A stretch of DNA of 64,000 bases from Verrucomicrobiia bacterium (GTDB lineage Bacteria > Verrucomicrobiota > Verrucomicrobiia > Verrucomicrobiales > Akkermansiaceae): positions 24,433 to 88,432 of the forward strand of contig JAUIJD010000015.1 in NCBI GenBank assembly GCA_030431475.1, read 5' to 3'. Below the pieces are notes generated by a model. That model did not search any database, had not been told where the DNA came from, and worked only from the letters and a program-made list of their open reading frames with translations. Made by a program: the position numbers and the translations under genes. Of the stretch, positions 1 to 9,296 are shown one piece after another. How positions within the stretch are numbered: the stretch's first letter is position 1; the number at the start of each line of letters is the position of its first letter.

Positions 1-1373
1 ATCCGTGCCAGCCGCGGATCGACCGGCATCCGCGCCATCTCTCGCCCCGACTCCGTGAGGTGCTTGTCGCGATCCAGCGCCCCGACCTCGCGCAAAGTAC
101 GATACCCCTCGGAGATCGCCTTCGGTGCCGGCGGATCGAGGAAGGGGAAGTCCTCGATGTCCGGCAACCCCAGCGATTTCATCCGCAGGATCACCCCGGC
201 CAGCGAGCTGCGCCGGATCTCCGGGTCGGTGAACTCCGGACGCGACTCGAGATTCTCCTCGTCGTAGAGCCTCACGCACACCCCCTCGCGCACCCGGCCG
301 CAGCGTCCCTTGCGCTGGCGGGCGCTGGCCTGGCTCACGTCCTCGATCTGCAGCCGCTGCACCCCGCGCCCCGGACTCCAGCGGCTCACCCGCGCCAGCC
401 CGGAATCCACGACGCACACGATGCGCGGGATCGTCAACGAGGTCTCCGCCACGTTCGTCGCCAGCACGATCCGCCGCTTCGGTCCCGGATGAAACACCCG
501 CTGCTGGTCGCCCAGCCCGAGTCGCGCGAAGAGCGGCAGCACCTCGGTGTTCCGATACCGCCGTCCCTCCAGCGCCTCCGCACAATCGCGGATCTCGCGC
601 TCGCCGGGAAGAAACACCAGCACGTCCCCGTCCTCGACCCCGCTCAACCAGTCGACCGCCCGCACCACCCCGTCGGCCAGGTCCTCGTCCTCGTCCCCCG
701 GCATGAACCGCTCCTCCACCGGAAAGGTCCGTCCCTCCGCCTCGATGACAGGCACCGTGGCTGCCCCGGCCCGGGGCAGGCCGTGGTCGCGGCGGCCCGC
801 CGCGTCCGCAAAGTACTCCGCAAACGCCCCCGCATCCAGCGTCGCCGAGGAAATCACGATCCGCAGCTCCGGCCGCCGCGCGAGCAACCGCTTCAGATAC
901 CCCAGCAGGAAGTCGACGTTCAGCGATCGCTCATGCGCCTCGTCGAGGATCAGCGCATCATACCGCCGCAGATCCGGATCCCCCTGCGTTTCCGCCAGCA
1001 GGATCCCGTCGGTCATGAACTTGATCCGCGTCTCCTTCGAGGTCCGGTCCTCGAAGCGCACCTGGTAGCCGACGAATCCGCCCAGCGGCACCCGCAGTTC
1101 CTCTGCCACCCGCTCCGCCACGCTCGCCGCCGCGATCCGCCGCGGCTGCGTGCAGCCGATCCAGCGGGCTTTCCCACTCCGCAATCCGCAATCCGCAATC
1201 CGCGATCCGAGCGCCTCCGCCACCATCTTCGGCAGTTGCGTCGTCTTGCCGGACCCCGTTTCCGAAACGACGACCACCACCTGGTGCTCGCGGATCGCCT
1301 CCACGATCTCGCGCCGACGCGCCACCACCGGCAGCGCCTCGGGATAGTTCAGCTTCGGCAAGCCATTCCGCAT
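1..1373 (-). CDS. hrpA: ATP-dependent RNA helicase HrpA (partial, C-terminus outside window)
   Basis: DEAH-box RNA helicase of the HrpA type; about 457 N-terminal codons are present and the C-terminal part lies beyond position 1. All core motifs are readable: Walker A SETGSGKTTQ with Lys43, motif Ia TQPRRIAA, motif II LDEAHERSLNVDFLLGY, motif III SSATLD, motif IV FLPGEREIRD, motif V ATNVAETSLTIP and motif VI QRKGRCGRVREG. The DEAHERSL and SGEREIRD-like motifs favour HrpA over HrpB. The family unwinds RNA using ATP; E. coli HrpA acts in translation quality control. The chosen ATG at 1373 is preceded by open frame with a possible GTG at 1397. Between motifs I and Ia there are roughly ten more residues than I recall in E. 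coli HrpA, encoded by a heptanucleotide repeat at 1179-1206. The gene is divergent from the sulfatase, separated by a palindromic element. Confidence 0.9.
   Translation of the reverse strand, partial: MRNGLPKLNYPEALPVVARRREIVEAIREHQVVVVVSETGSGKTTQLPKMVAEALGSRIADCGLRSGKARWIGCTQPRRIAAASVAERVAEELRVPLGGFVGYQVRFEDRTSKETRIKFMTDGILLAETQGDPDLRRYDALILDEAHERSLNVDFLLGYLKRLLARRPELRIVISSATLDAGAFAEYFADAAGRRDHGLPRAGAATVPVIEAEGRTFPVEERFMPGDEDEDLADGVVRAVDWLSGVEDGDVLVFLPGEREIRDCAEALEGRRYRNTEVLPLFARLGLGDQQRVFHPGPKRRIVLATNVAETSLTIPRIVCVVDSGLARVSRWSPGRGVQRLQIEDVSQASARQRKGRCGRVREGVCVRLYDEENLESRPEFTDPEIRRSSLAGVILRMKSLGLPDIEDFPFLDPPAPKAISEGYRTLREVGALDRDKHLTESGREMARMPVDPRLAR
1179..1206. repeat. in-frame heptanucleotide tandem repeat inside hrpA
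   Basis: Four consecutive 7-base units, CCGCAAT three times then CCGCGAT, lie inside the helicase gene between motifs I and Ia. On the coding strand they are read as part of an insert (RIADCGLRSG) absent from the HrpA sequences I remember. The helicase frame is kept on both sides. It looks like a short dispersed tandem repeat that landed in, or expanded within, a surface loop. Confidence 0.75.
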
Positions 1374-1426
1374 CGCGCGCGGAGCAAAACCCGGCACCGC
1401 CGCCGCGACAAGCGAAGGAGCGTCAA

Positions 1427-1538
1427 AGGAGCGCCGATTATGAAATCGGCAAGCGGATGCATGGAGCTCGGACGGAGTTTGAGGAGTGAGACGGCCTCTG
1501 ATGAGCGGGCGGCTGCCGATTTCATCATCGGCGCTCCT
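1427..1538. repeat. MITE-like element with 24-bp inverted repeats
   Basis: The 24-base arm at 1427-1450 (AGGAGCGCCGATTATGAAAT continuing to TCGGC-type end) is the reverse complement of 1515-1538 with one mismatch. The arms enclose about 64 bases without a convincing gene. The element fills most of the gap between the divergent hrpA and sulfatase genes. It could fold into a long hairpin RNA or be a non-autonomous mobile element; a promoter role is not visible. Confidence 0.7.
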
Positions 1539-1583
1539 TCTCTCCCCGGAAGACCCTCATCCTTCCCACCGTATCCCCCCGCC

Positions 1584-2861
1584 ATGCTCCGCCTGCTTGC
1601 GTTCCTCCTCCTCACCGCCCTCGCCGCCGCGAAGCCCAACGTCCTGCTCATCCTCTCCGACGATCAGGCCTGGTCCGACTACGGTTTCATGGGCCACGAG
1701 CACATCGAGACTCCCGCGCTCGACCGGCTCGCCGCCGAGTCGCTCGTCTTCACCCGCGGCTACACCCCCGTCCCGCTTTGCCGGCCGTCCCTCGCCTGCC
1801 TCACCACCGGTCTCCACGCCCACCAGCACGGCGTCACCGGCAACGACCCGATGCTCCCCGACGAGCACGCCAACCCGATGCGCTCCCGCGCCAACCCGGA
1901 ACACGCGCCCATTTACCGCAAGGTTATCGCCGACTGGCAGGAGCACCCCGACTGGATCTCCTCCTTCACCGGCGCCGGCTACCGAACCCTCCAGACCGGC
2001 AAGTGGTGGGAAGGCGATCCCGTCGCCGACGCCGGCTTCACCGAAGCCATGACCCACGGCGACCCGAAACGCGGCGGCCGCCACGGCGACGCCGGGCTCG
2101 CGATCGGCCGCGAGGGCCTTGAGCCGATCAAGTCCTTCATCCGCGAGTCCGGCGACACCCCGTGGTTCGTCTGGTATGGCGTGTTTCTCCCCCACGCGCC
2201 GCACACCCCACCGCAGGACCTATTGGAGAAATACCAGGCGCTCGCACCCACCGAGGCCATCGCCCGCTACTGGGCCTGCTGCGAGTGGCTCGACCGCACC
2301 GTCGCCGAGCTCGTCGCCTTCCTCGACGAGCAGGGGGAACTCGACGACACCCTGATCCTGTACACCTGCGACAACGGCTGGATCCAGGATCCGAAACGTG
2401 CCAACCGCTACGCCGACCGCTCCAAGCAGACGGCCTACGAAGGCGGCATCCGCACCCCCATCATGCTCTCATGGAAAGAACGCATCGAACCCCGCCGCGA
2501 CGACACCCACCTCGCGAGCAATCTCGACCTGTGGCCGACGGTCGCCAGGCTCACCGGAACCGCCCTTCCCGACGACCTTCCCGGCATCGACCTGACCGAC
2601 CGCTCCGCCGTCGAGGCCCGCAAGGCGATCTTCGGCGCCGACTTCCAACACGACCTCGTCGCCCCCGGGCAAGCGGCCCGCAGCCTCGACGCCCGCTTCG
2701 TGATCGACGGCTGGTGGAAACTCCTCGTCCCGGCCAACGGCGGAGAGGCCGAACTCTTCAACCTGAAACAGGATCCCCGGGAGAAACGCAACCTCGCCTC
2801 CGACGAACCCGACCGGGTCGCGCGGCTTGGCGCCGACCTCGACGCTTGGTGGACCCCCTAG
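1584..2861 (+). CDS. sulfatase family protein (alkaline phosphatase superfamily), exported
   Basis: A 425-residue sulfatase-fold protein with an N-terminal signal peptide (MLRLLAFLLLTALAAA) directly followed by the metal-binding start KPNVLLILSDDQAW. The nucleophile region reads VPLCRPSLACLTTG. The Cys and Pro of the CxPxR formylglycine motif are present, but the usual Arg is Leu (CRPSL). A C-terminal-half metal motif CDNGW and the conserved Lys of KQTAYEGGIRTP are present. The family hydrolyses sulfate (or phosphate) esters, often on polysaccharides, in the periplasm or outside. No adjacent formylglycine-generating enzyme (SUMF1-type) gene is seen. Substrate unknown. The ATG at 1584 is chosen because it begins the signal peptide; longer upstream frame is antisense to hrpA. 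Confidence 0.88.
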   Translation: MLRLLAFLLLTALAAAKPNVLLILSDDQAWSDYGFMGHEHIETPALDRLAAESLVFTRGYTPVPLCRPSLACLTTGLHAHQHGVTGNDPMLPDEHANPMRSRANPEHAPIYRKVIADWQEHPDWISSFTGAGYRTLQTGKWWEGDPVADAGFTEAMTHGDPKRGGRHGDAGLAIGREGLEPIKSFIRESGDTPWFVWYGVFLPHAPHTPPQDLLEKYQALAPTEAIARYWACCEWLDRTVAELVAFLDEQGELDDTLILYTCDNGWIQDPKRANRYADRSKQTAYEGGIRTPIMLSWKERIEPRRDDTHLASNLDLWPTVARLTGTALPDDLPGIDLTDRSAVEARKAIFGADFQHDLVAPGQAARSLDARFVIDGWWKLLVPANGGEAELFNLKQDPREKRNLASDEPDRVARLGADLDAWWTP

Positions 2862-3012
2862 CGACCTTCCGGAGCATCGACATTCCTGTCGATCTCCCAA
2901 GCCTCGCGTCACCGGTCGGCCAGATCGACCGACATGCCGGCGCTCCGCCGACCGCCCTCCCGGCGCCTCCATTGCTGCTAAAAAACCAGCAGCAACCGAC
3001 CCGTCATCCGGA

Positions 3013-3591
3013 TCACGGGCGATCGGCCTCTCCACGGAGGCAGTCCTCGAACTGCCCGGCCTCCGACCGCCATCCGCCCCTCGCCAAGGCGGCCCGGACC
3101 TTCTCCACTTCCGGCACCACGACTCCCTCCCGTGCGATCTGCCGCTCGTCCCGCGGAAAATCCCCAAGCGGCAGCGTCCGCTCGGACAAATGGAAGCAGG
3201 CCCACGCCCTCCACGACCGCACTTCCCGTCGTTCCCCCTTCACCCGCGTCGCGAGGTGCTGGAAATGCCTCACCGGATTTCCCAGGAATCGCCCCTCCGG
3301 TCGTCGCTCCAGCATCCACACCAACGCGCGATACGGCGACGGCCACTCCTCCAGCACCGCATCGTCGGGCGCCAGGTCGGCTCCCCAGGCTCGGTCCAGT
3401 TGGAGAATCGCCTGGGCCGGCAGGCCCCGCCGCCAAAGGCACTGCGCGTAGTCGAGCGCGGTTCGGTAGAACCACCGGTCCCGCCGTCGCCCCAAGGCCC
3501 GGAGTTCACGAAAACTCATGCCCGGGCGGGCCGGAGGCAGCCCGGGACAGGCATCGAAAAGCCAGGTTTCGGGTTCCTTCGCTTGCGACAT
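3013..3591 (-). CDS. conserved hypothetical protein (192 aa)
   Basis: A 192-residue cytoplasmic protein starting MSQAKEPETW, with no signal peptide or membrane segment. It is rich in Trp and Arg, with motifs such as WFYRTALDYAQCLW, GLPAQAILQLDRAWG, NPVRHFQHLATR and RSWRAWACFHLSERTLP. The helical, TPR-like pattern (paired aromatic/Leu helices) suggests an all-alpha protein. It resembles conserved hypotheticals I associate with Verrucomicrobiae; no function is known to me. The start at 3591 gives the first plausible N-terminus; the frame remains open upstream but only as antisense of the neighbouring cytochrome gene. It is convergent with the sulfatase and divergent from the PSD1 protein, with 99 bases between starts. 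Confidence 0.7.
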   Translation of the reverse strand: MSQAKEPETWLFDACPGLPPARPGMSFRELRALGRRRDRWFYRTALDYAQCLWRRGLPAQAILQLDRAWGADLAPDDAVLEEWPSPYRALVWMLERRPEGRFLGNPVRHFQHLATRVKGERREVRSWRAWACFHLSERTLPLGDFPRDERQIAREGVVVPEVEKVRAALARGGWRSEAGQFEDCLRGEADRP

Positions 3592-3648
3592 CACCCCACC
3601 CCATCCATCCCACGAAGAACTGAAAGAGAAATCGGGGGGACTGGGTAA

Positions 3649-3677
3649 TTGCCACAACGCTTTCCTGCGAATAAACT
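3649..3677 (+). promoter_or_regulatory. predicted sigma-70-type promoter for the first PSD1 gene
   Basis: TTGCCA at 3649-3654 and TAAACT at 3672-3677 are separated by 17 bases, giving 5/6 and 4/6 matches to the -35 and -10 consensus. Transcription would begin near 3684, leaving a very short leader if the ATG at 3691 is used. Confidence 0.45.
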
Positions 3678-3690
3678 GACAAAAGCCGAC

Positions 3691-6600
3691 ATGACCTTCG
3701 CAAATCTCCCGATCCTCCGCATGACCCTCGCCACCCTTGGCGCGGCTCTGCTCGTCTGCCAGTGCCGACAGGAACCGGTGGCGGTTCTGAAGGGCCCCGG
3801 CGACGAGGTCGAAGAGGCCGGGGAAATGCCTGCGGCGGAACGCGGCATCCCCGATGAGGTCACGTTCAACGAGCACATCCAGCCCATCCTCTCGGAGTAC
3901 TGCTACCATTGCCACGGCCCCGATGCCGGCACCCGCCTTCCCGAGAGCGAACCGCTTCGCCTCGACCTCGCCGACGAGGCGCTGGCAACCCGTGAAAGCG
4001 GGAAGCCGGTGATCATTCCCGGCGACGCCGCCGGCTCGCTGCTGGTCAAGTTGCTCCATTCGGAGGACCCGGAGTCCATCATGCCGCCGCCCGAGTCCCA
4101 CAAGGAACTCGACGACCATCAGATCGCGCTCCTCGAGAAGTGGATCGACCAGGGTGCCGAGTACCAGGACCACTGGGCCTTCCTGCCGGTTGAGAAACCC
4201 GAACCGTCGACCGATTCCGGGTGGGGCGTCTCACCCATCGACGACCTCGTCCACGCCAAGCTTGCCGAAAACGGCCTCGAGCCGAATCCCGACGAAGATC
4301 CCGCCCGCCTTTGCCGACGCCTGCACCTCGACCTCACCGGGCTTCCTCCTTCGCCCGAAGACGTCGAAGCCTTCGTGAAAGCCGCGGCCGGGGACCTGCA
4401 GGCGGCCGTCGAGGCCGAGGCCGACCGCCTGCTCCAGACGACCGCCAGCGCCGAGCACTTCGCCCGCCACTGGCTCGATGCCGCCCGCTACGCCGACACC
4501 CACGGCATCCACATCGACAACTACCGCGCCATCTGGCCGTACCGCGACTGGGTCATCCGCGCCTTCGAGAGGAACCTGCCCTGGGACGAGTTCACCCTGG
4601 AACAGATCGCCGGCGACATGCTGCCGGAGCCGACGCTCGACCAGCTTGTCGCCACCGGCTTCCACCGCTGCCTGCCGACCACCGGGGAGGGCGGCGCGAT
4701 CGCCGAGGAATACCTCGCCATCTACGCCCAGGACCGGACGGACACCACCTCGGCCGTCTGGCTCGGCCTCACCATGGGCTGCGCGTCGTGCCACGACCAC
4801 AAGTTCGACCCCATCGCGATGAAGGAGGTCTATTCGTTCAACGCCTTCTTCCGGAACACCCCGATGTCGGCGCTCGACCGGAACAACGCGAACCACCCGC
4901 CCAACATCTTCGTTCCGCTTCCCGGGGACCGCCCCCGCCTCGCCGAAATCGAGCAGCAGAAAAAGGACACCAACCAGAAACTCGCCCAACGGAAGAAGAA
5001 GGCGGGCGGCGACTTCGAACGCTGGCTCGCCGAGTCCTCCACCGAGCAACCGGTCGAGATCGATTCGACACTCGCACTGCATCTCCCCCTCGACTCGGCC
5101 GGCCCGGTGCGTGGCAAGGTCGACGATGCCGAGCGCGAATGGCCCGCCGAGCTTCCCCTCATCGACGACCCGGAACCCGGCCAAGTGGTTTCCCATCAAC
5201 CCGTCGATCTCGGCGACCTCCTTTCCTTCTCCCGCGGGGACCAGGTCACCTACGGCGGCTTCATCCGCTACGAGGGCAAGCCGACCGGCGCCCTGATCGC
5301 CCGGATGAACCCCGACGACGCCTTCCGGGGCTGGGATCTCTACATCCAGCAGGGCCGTCCCGCCGCCCACGTGATCGACCAGTGGCCGCACGCCGCCTCG
5401 AAGATCACCGCCAACCAGCCGATCAAGGCCGGCGAGTGGCACCACGTGATGATCACCTACGACGGCCGCCAGTCCGGGCATCAGGCCCTCGCGATCCACG
5501 TCGATGGCAAACGGGTGCCGGCCGGAGTCGACCCGAACACGGTCGGCGGCAGCATCGAAACCGGGGTCCCGCTGCGCCTCGGATCCCGTCACAACAACGA
5601 CTCGAAGATCGGCGGCGGCAAGGTCGCGCTGCGCGACTTCCGCTTCCATCGCCGCCTCCTGTCCGAACCCGAGATCGCCGAGCTCGCCAGCCGCGGCATG
5701 ATCCGCACCCTGCTCGCCACGCCGGAGAACGAGCGCACCCCGGATCAGCACGACCGCCTGTTCAACTACTACATCTCCAGTATCGATCCCCCGTCCGTGG
5801 AACTCCGCAAGACCCTGGACCAGCTCGGCAAGGAGGAGGCCCGGCTCCGCGAGCGGGGCTCCATCTCGCTGATCATGCGCGAGAAGAAGGACGAGCCCTT
5901 CGCCCACGTCCTCAATCGCGGCGTCTATTCGGACAAGGGCGAGCGGGTCACTCCCGACACCCCCGGAGCCCTGCCCCCGATGGCCGCGGACCTGCCGAAG
6001 AACCGCCTCGGCCTCGCGAAGTGGCTCGTTTCCGAGGACAACCCGCTGACGCCCCGCGTGACCATGAACCGGCTCTGGGCCCAGATCTTCGGCACCGGCA
6101 TCGTCGAGACCGTCGGCGACTTCGGCATCATGGGCGCCCGCCCGTCCCATCCGAAGCTGCTCGACTGGCTCGCCGCCGAGTTCGTTGATTCCGGCTGGGA
6201 CCACCGCCACATGGTGAAGCTCATCGTCACCTCCGCGACCTACCGCCAGGCGGCGACGGTCACGCCGGAGAAGCTCGAAGCCGACCCCGCGAACCGGCTG
6301 CTTTCCCGGGGACCCCGCTTCCGCCTCGACGGTGAACAGATCCGCGACATGGCCCTCGCCACCTCCGGACTCCTTCACCACCAGCTCGGCGGCCCGCCGG
6401 TGAAGCCCTACCAGCCCGAGGGCATCTGGGAGGCCGTCGCCATGCCGCAGTCGAACACCCGGAACTACAAGGCCGACACCGGCGACAAGCTCTACCGCCG
6501 CTCGATCTACACCTTCTGGAAACGCACGGCCCCGCATCCGGCGATGGAGATCTTCAACGCGCCCACGCGTGAGGTCACCTGCGTCGCCCGCGAGCGCACC

Positions 6601-6942
6601 AACACGCCGCTTCAGGCCTTCGTCACCCTCAACGATCCCCAGTTCGTCGAGGCCTCCCGCCGGCTTGCCGAGCACGCGATGACCGAGCCGGACTTCGACA
6701 CGCGCCTCGACTTCATCACCACCCGCCTCATCGCACGGTCGCTGGTCGAGGAAGAGAAGGAACACGTCCGCCGGACCCTCGACACCGCGCTCGAGCGTTT
6801 CACCGCCGACCCCGAGGCCGCGAAGCAGTTCCTCAGCGAAGGCGAGACCGAACCCGACGCCGCCCTCCCGGCCCCCGAGCTGGCCGCCTGGACGCTCGTC
6901 GCCAGCCAGATCCTCAACCTCGACGAAACGCTCAACCGCTAA
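3691..6942 (+). CDS. PSD1/PSCyt domain cytochrome (DUF1549/DUF1553) with internal LamG domain
   Basis: A 1083-residue exported protein. In order: a signal peptide-like N-terminus (hydrophobic run LATLGAALLVCQC), a PSCyt1 cytochrome domain with heme motif CYHCH at about residues 71-75, a PSCyt2/DUF1549 domain with a second motif CASCH near 364-368, a concanavalin/LamG-like insert (about 495-665), and a PSD1/DUF1553 domain (about 760-1050) containing NRLGLAKWLVSEDNPLTPRV. This architecture is typical of Planctomycetes and Verrucomicrobia. Its biochemical function is not established, but the two CxxCH sites predict covalent heme and periplasmic electron transfer. The ATG at 3691 gives an N-region with Arg; ATG at 3721 is an alternative that fits the predicted promoter better. 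It is followed after 45 bases by its DUF1501 partner, a recurring gene pair. Confidence 0.88.
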   Translation: MTFANLPILRMTLATLGAALLVCQCRQEPVAVLKGPGDEVEEAGEMPAAERGIPDEVTFNEHIQPILSEYCYHCHGPDAGTRLPESEPLRLDLADEALATRESGKPVIIPGDAAGSLLVKLLHSEDPESIMPPPESHKELDDHQIALLEKWIDQGAEYQDHWAFLPVEKPEPSTDSGWGVSPIDDLVHAKLAENGLEPNPDEDPARLCRRLHLDLTGLPPSPEDVEAFVKAAAGDLQAAVEAEADRLLQTTASAEHFARHWLDAARYADTHGIHIDNYRAIWPYRDWVIRAFERNLPWDEFTLEQIAGDMLPEPTLDQLVATGFHRCLPTTGEGGAIAEEYLAIYAQDRTDTTSAVWLGLTMGCASCHDHKFDPIAMKEVYSFNAFFRNTPMSALDRNNANHPPNIFVPLPGDRPRLAEIEQQKKDTNQKLAQRKKKAGGDFERWLAESSTEQPVEIDSTLALHLPLDSAGPVRGKVDDAEREWPAELPLIDDPEPGQVVSHQPVDLGDLLSFSRGDQVTYGGFIRYEGKPTGALIARMNPDDAFRGWDLYIQQGRPAAHVIDQWPHAASKITANQPIKAGEWHHVMITYDGRQSGHQALAIHVDGKRVPAGVDPNTVGGSIETGVPLRLGSRHNNDSKIGGGKVALRDFRFHRRLLSEPEIAELASRGMIRTLLATPENERTPDQHDRLFNYYISSIDPPSVELRKTLDQLGKEEARLRERGSISLIMREKKDEPFAHVLNRGVYSDKGERVTPDTPGALPPMAADLPKNRLGLAKWLVSEDNPLTPRVTMNRLWAQIFGTGIVETVGDFGIMGARPSHPKLLDWLAAEFVDSGWDHRHMVKLIVTSATYRQAATVTPEKLEADPANRLLSRGPRFRLDGEQIRDMALATSGLLHHQLGGPPVKPYQPEGIWEAVAMPQSNTRNYKADTGDKLYRRSIYTFWKRTAPHPAMEIFNAPTREVTCVARERTNTPLQAFVTLNDPQFVEASRRLAEHAMTEPDFDTRLDFITTRLIARSLVEEEKEHVRRTLDTALERFTADPEAAKQFLSEGETEPDAALPAPELAAWTLVASQILNLDETLNR

Positions 6943-6951
6943 CCAGGGGGT

Positions 6952-6967
6952 GCCGGCTTCAGCCGGC
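6952..6967. repeat. small GCCGGC-TTCA-GCCGGC palindrome
   Basis: A perfect 6-bp stem with a TTCA loop in the short gap between the PSD1 and DUF1501 genes. It has no T-run, so it is not a classic terminator. A similar GGCTTCCAGCC-type palindrome lies downstream of the PPDK gene near 38724-38743. Confidence 0.5.
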
Positions 6968-6987
6968 TTCCCACAGTTTCCACCACC

Positions 6988-8454
<1,467 letters not shown>

Positions 8455-8467
8455 CGCCGACCGGGGC

Positions 8468-9202
8468 TCAGGGCACCCGGAAATACTTCCGCTCCTCGAG
8501 CGGAAAGCGCGGGTCGGCGACGAGGCTGCCGGAGCTGATGCCCTTCACGTTGATGAAGGCGTCGTCGTAGGGGCTGTGGACGTAGCCTTCCCAGTCCTTC
8601 ACCTTGCGGGCCGTCGGAAAGTTGCCGCGCAGGTCGAGTTGGGAGACATCGACGTCCGAGCCCGAGCGTGCTGCCTGCGGTTGCGGGGCGGCTTCGTTCG
8701 ACGCCGCCACCGGGGCCGCCGGCTCTTCCTTGCCGCCGCCGAACCACTCGTTCCACTTCTCGGCCACCGTCTTCCGCTTCTTCTCCGGCTCCGGTGCCGC
8801 AGCGGCCACCGGCTCGGGCTCGGACGGCACCTCGGCGACCTGCGGCTCGGGCGCGGCAGGTGTCTCCTCCGTCTTCTTCGAGTTCTGCCAGTCGGCCCAC
8901 ATCTCGGCGACGGTCCGGCGCTTCTTTTCCGGCTGCTCGGCCACCTGGGGTGCCGGGGCCGCCTGAGGTTCGGGCGACGGAGCCGCTTCCACCGGGGGCG
9001 CCGTCTCGGGAGCCGGGGTCCGGGTCTCGGCCGAGCCGAGCGAAGCCACGATGTCCCGGGCGCTCCGGCTCGGCGCGGCCTCCGCGCGGCCGGCGTCGGG
9101 GTCCTCGTTGATCCACTCCGTCGCGGTGCCGCAGGCACCGAGGACCGCGGCGGCGAGAATCGGCAGGCCGCGGCGGAGAATCGTCTCAAGGGGCATCTTC
9201 AT
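8468..9202 (-). CDS. lipoprotein with two TVAExWxxW repeats, Pro/Ala/Glu-rich
   Basis: A 244-residue predicted lipoprotein: MKMPLETILRRG followed by a hydrophobic stretch ending in lipobox VLGAC. The middle is a low-complexity Ala/Pro/Glu linker that contains two copies of a motif: EKKRRTVAEMWADWQNSKK and EKKRKTVAEKWNEWFGGGK. A C-terminal segment (YVHSPYDDAFINVKG, then PRFPLEERKYFRVP) looks folded. I do not recognise the family. The repeated basic/Trp helices on a flexible linker could bind another envelope protein or the cell wall; that is inference. It is convergent with the DUF1501 gene (13-base gap) and divergent from the SMP-30 gene. ATG at 9194-9196 is an alternative start two codons in. 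Confidence 0.72.
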   Translation of the reverse strand: MKMPLETILRRGLPILAAAVLGACGTATEWINEDPDAGRAEAAPSRSARDIVASLGSAETRTPAPETAPPVEAAPSPEPQAAPAPQVAEQPEKKRRTVAEMWADWQNSKKTEETPAAPEPQVAEVPSEPEPVAAAAPEPEKKRKTVAEKWNEWFGGGKEEPAAPVAASNEAAPQPQAARSGSDVDVSQLDLRGNFPTARKVKDWEGYVHSPYDDAFINVKGISSGSLVADPRFPLEERKYFRVP

Positions 9203-9296
9203 CGTGAAAGGATCGAGTCCCCCGCCCCCCCGATGATCAAGCACAAAGCACAAATCGCCTCTGGATCCGTCCCGCCGGGAATGTCAGCTTGGCGCC

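Noticed and set aside
60..1583. Upstream extension of the sulfatase frame across hrpA
   Set aside because: The extension is antisense to the helicase and Arg/Pro/His-rich; the signal peptide at 1584 marks the real start.
3649..3690. TTG start for the first PSD1 protein at 3649
   Set aside because: The TTG is the -35 box of a better-supported promoter, and the extra residues do not improve the signal peptide.
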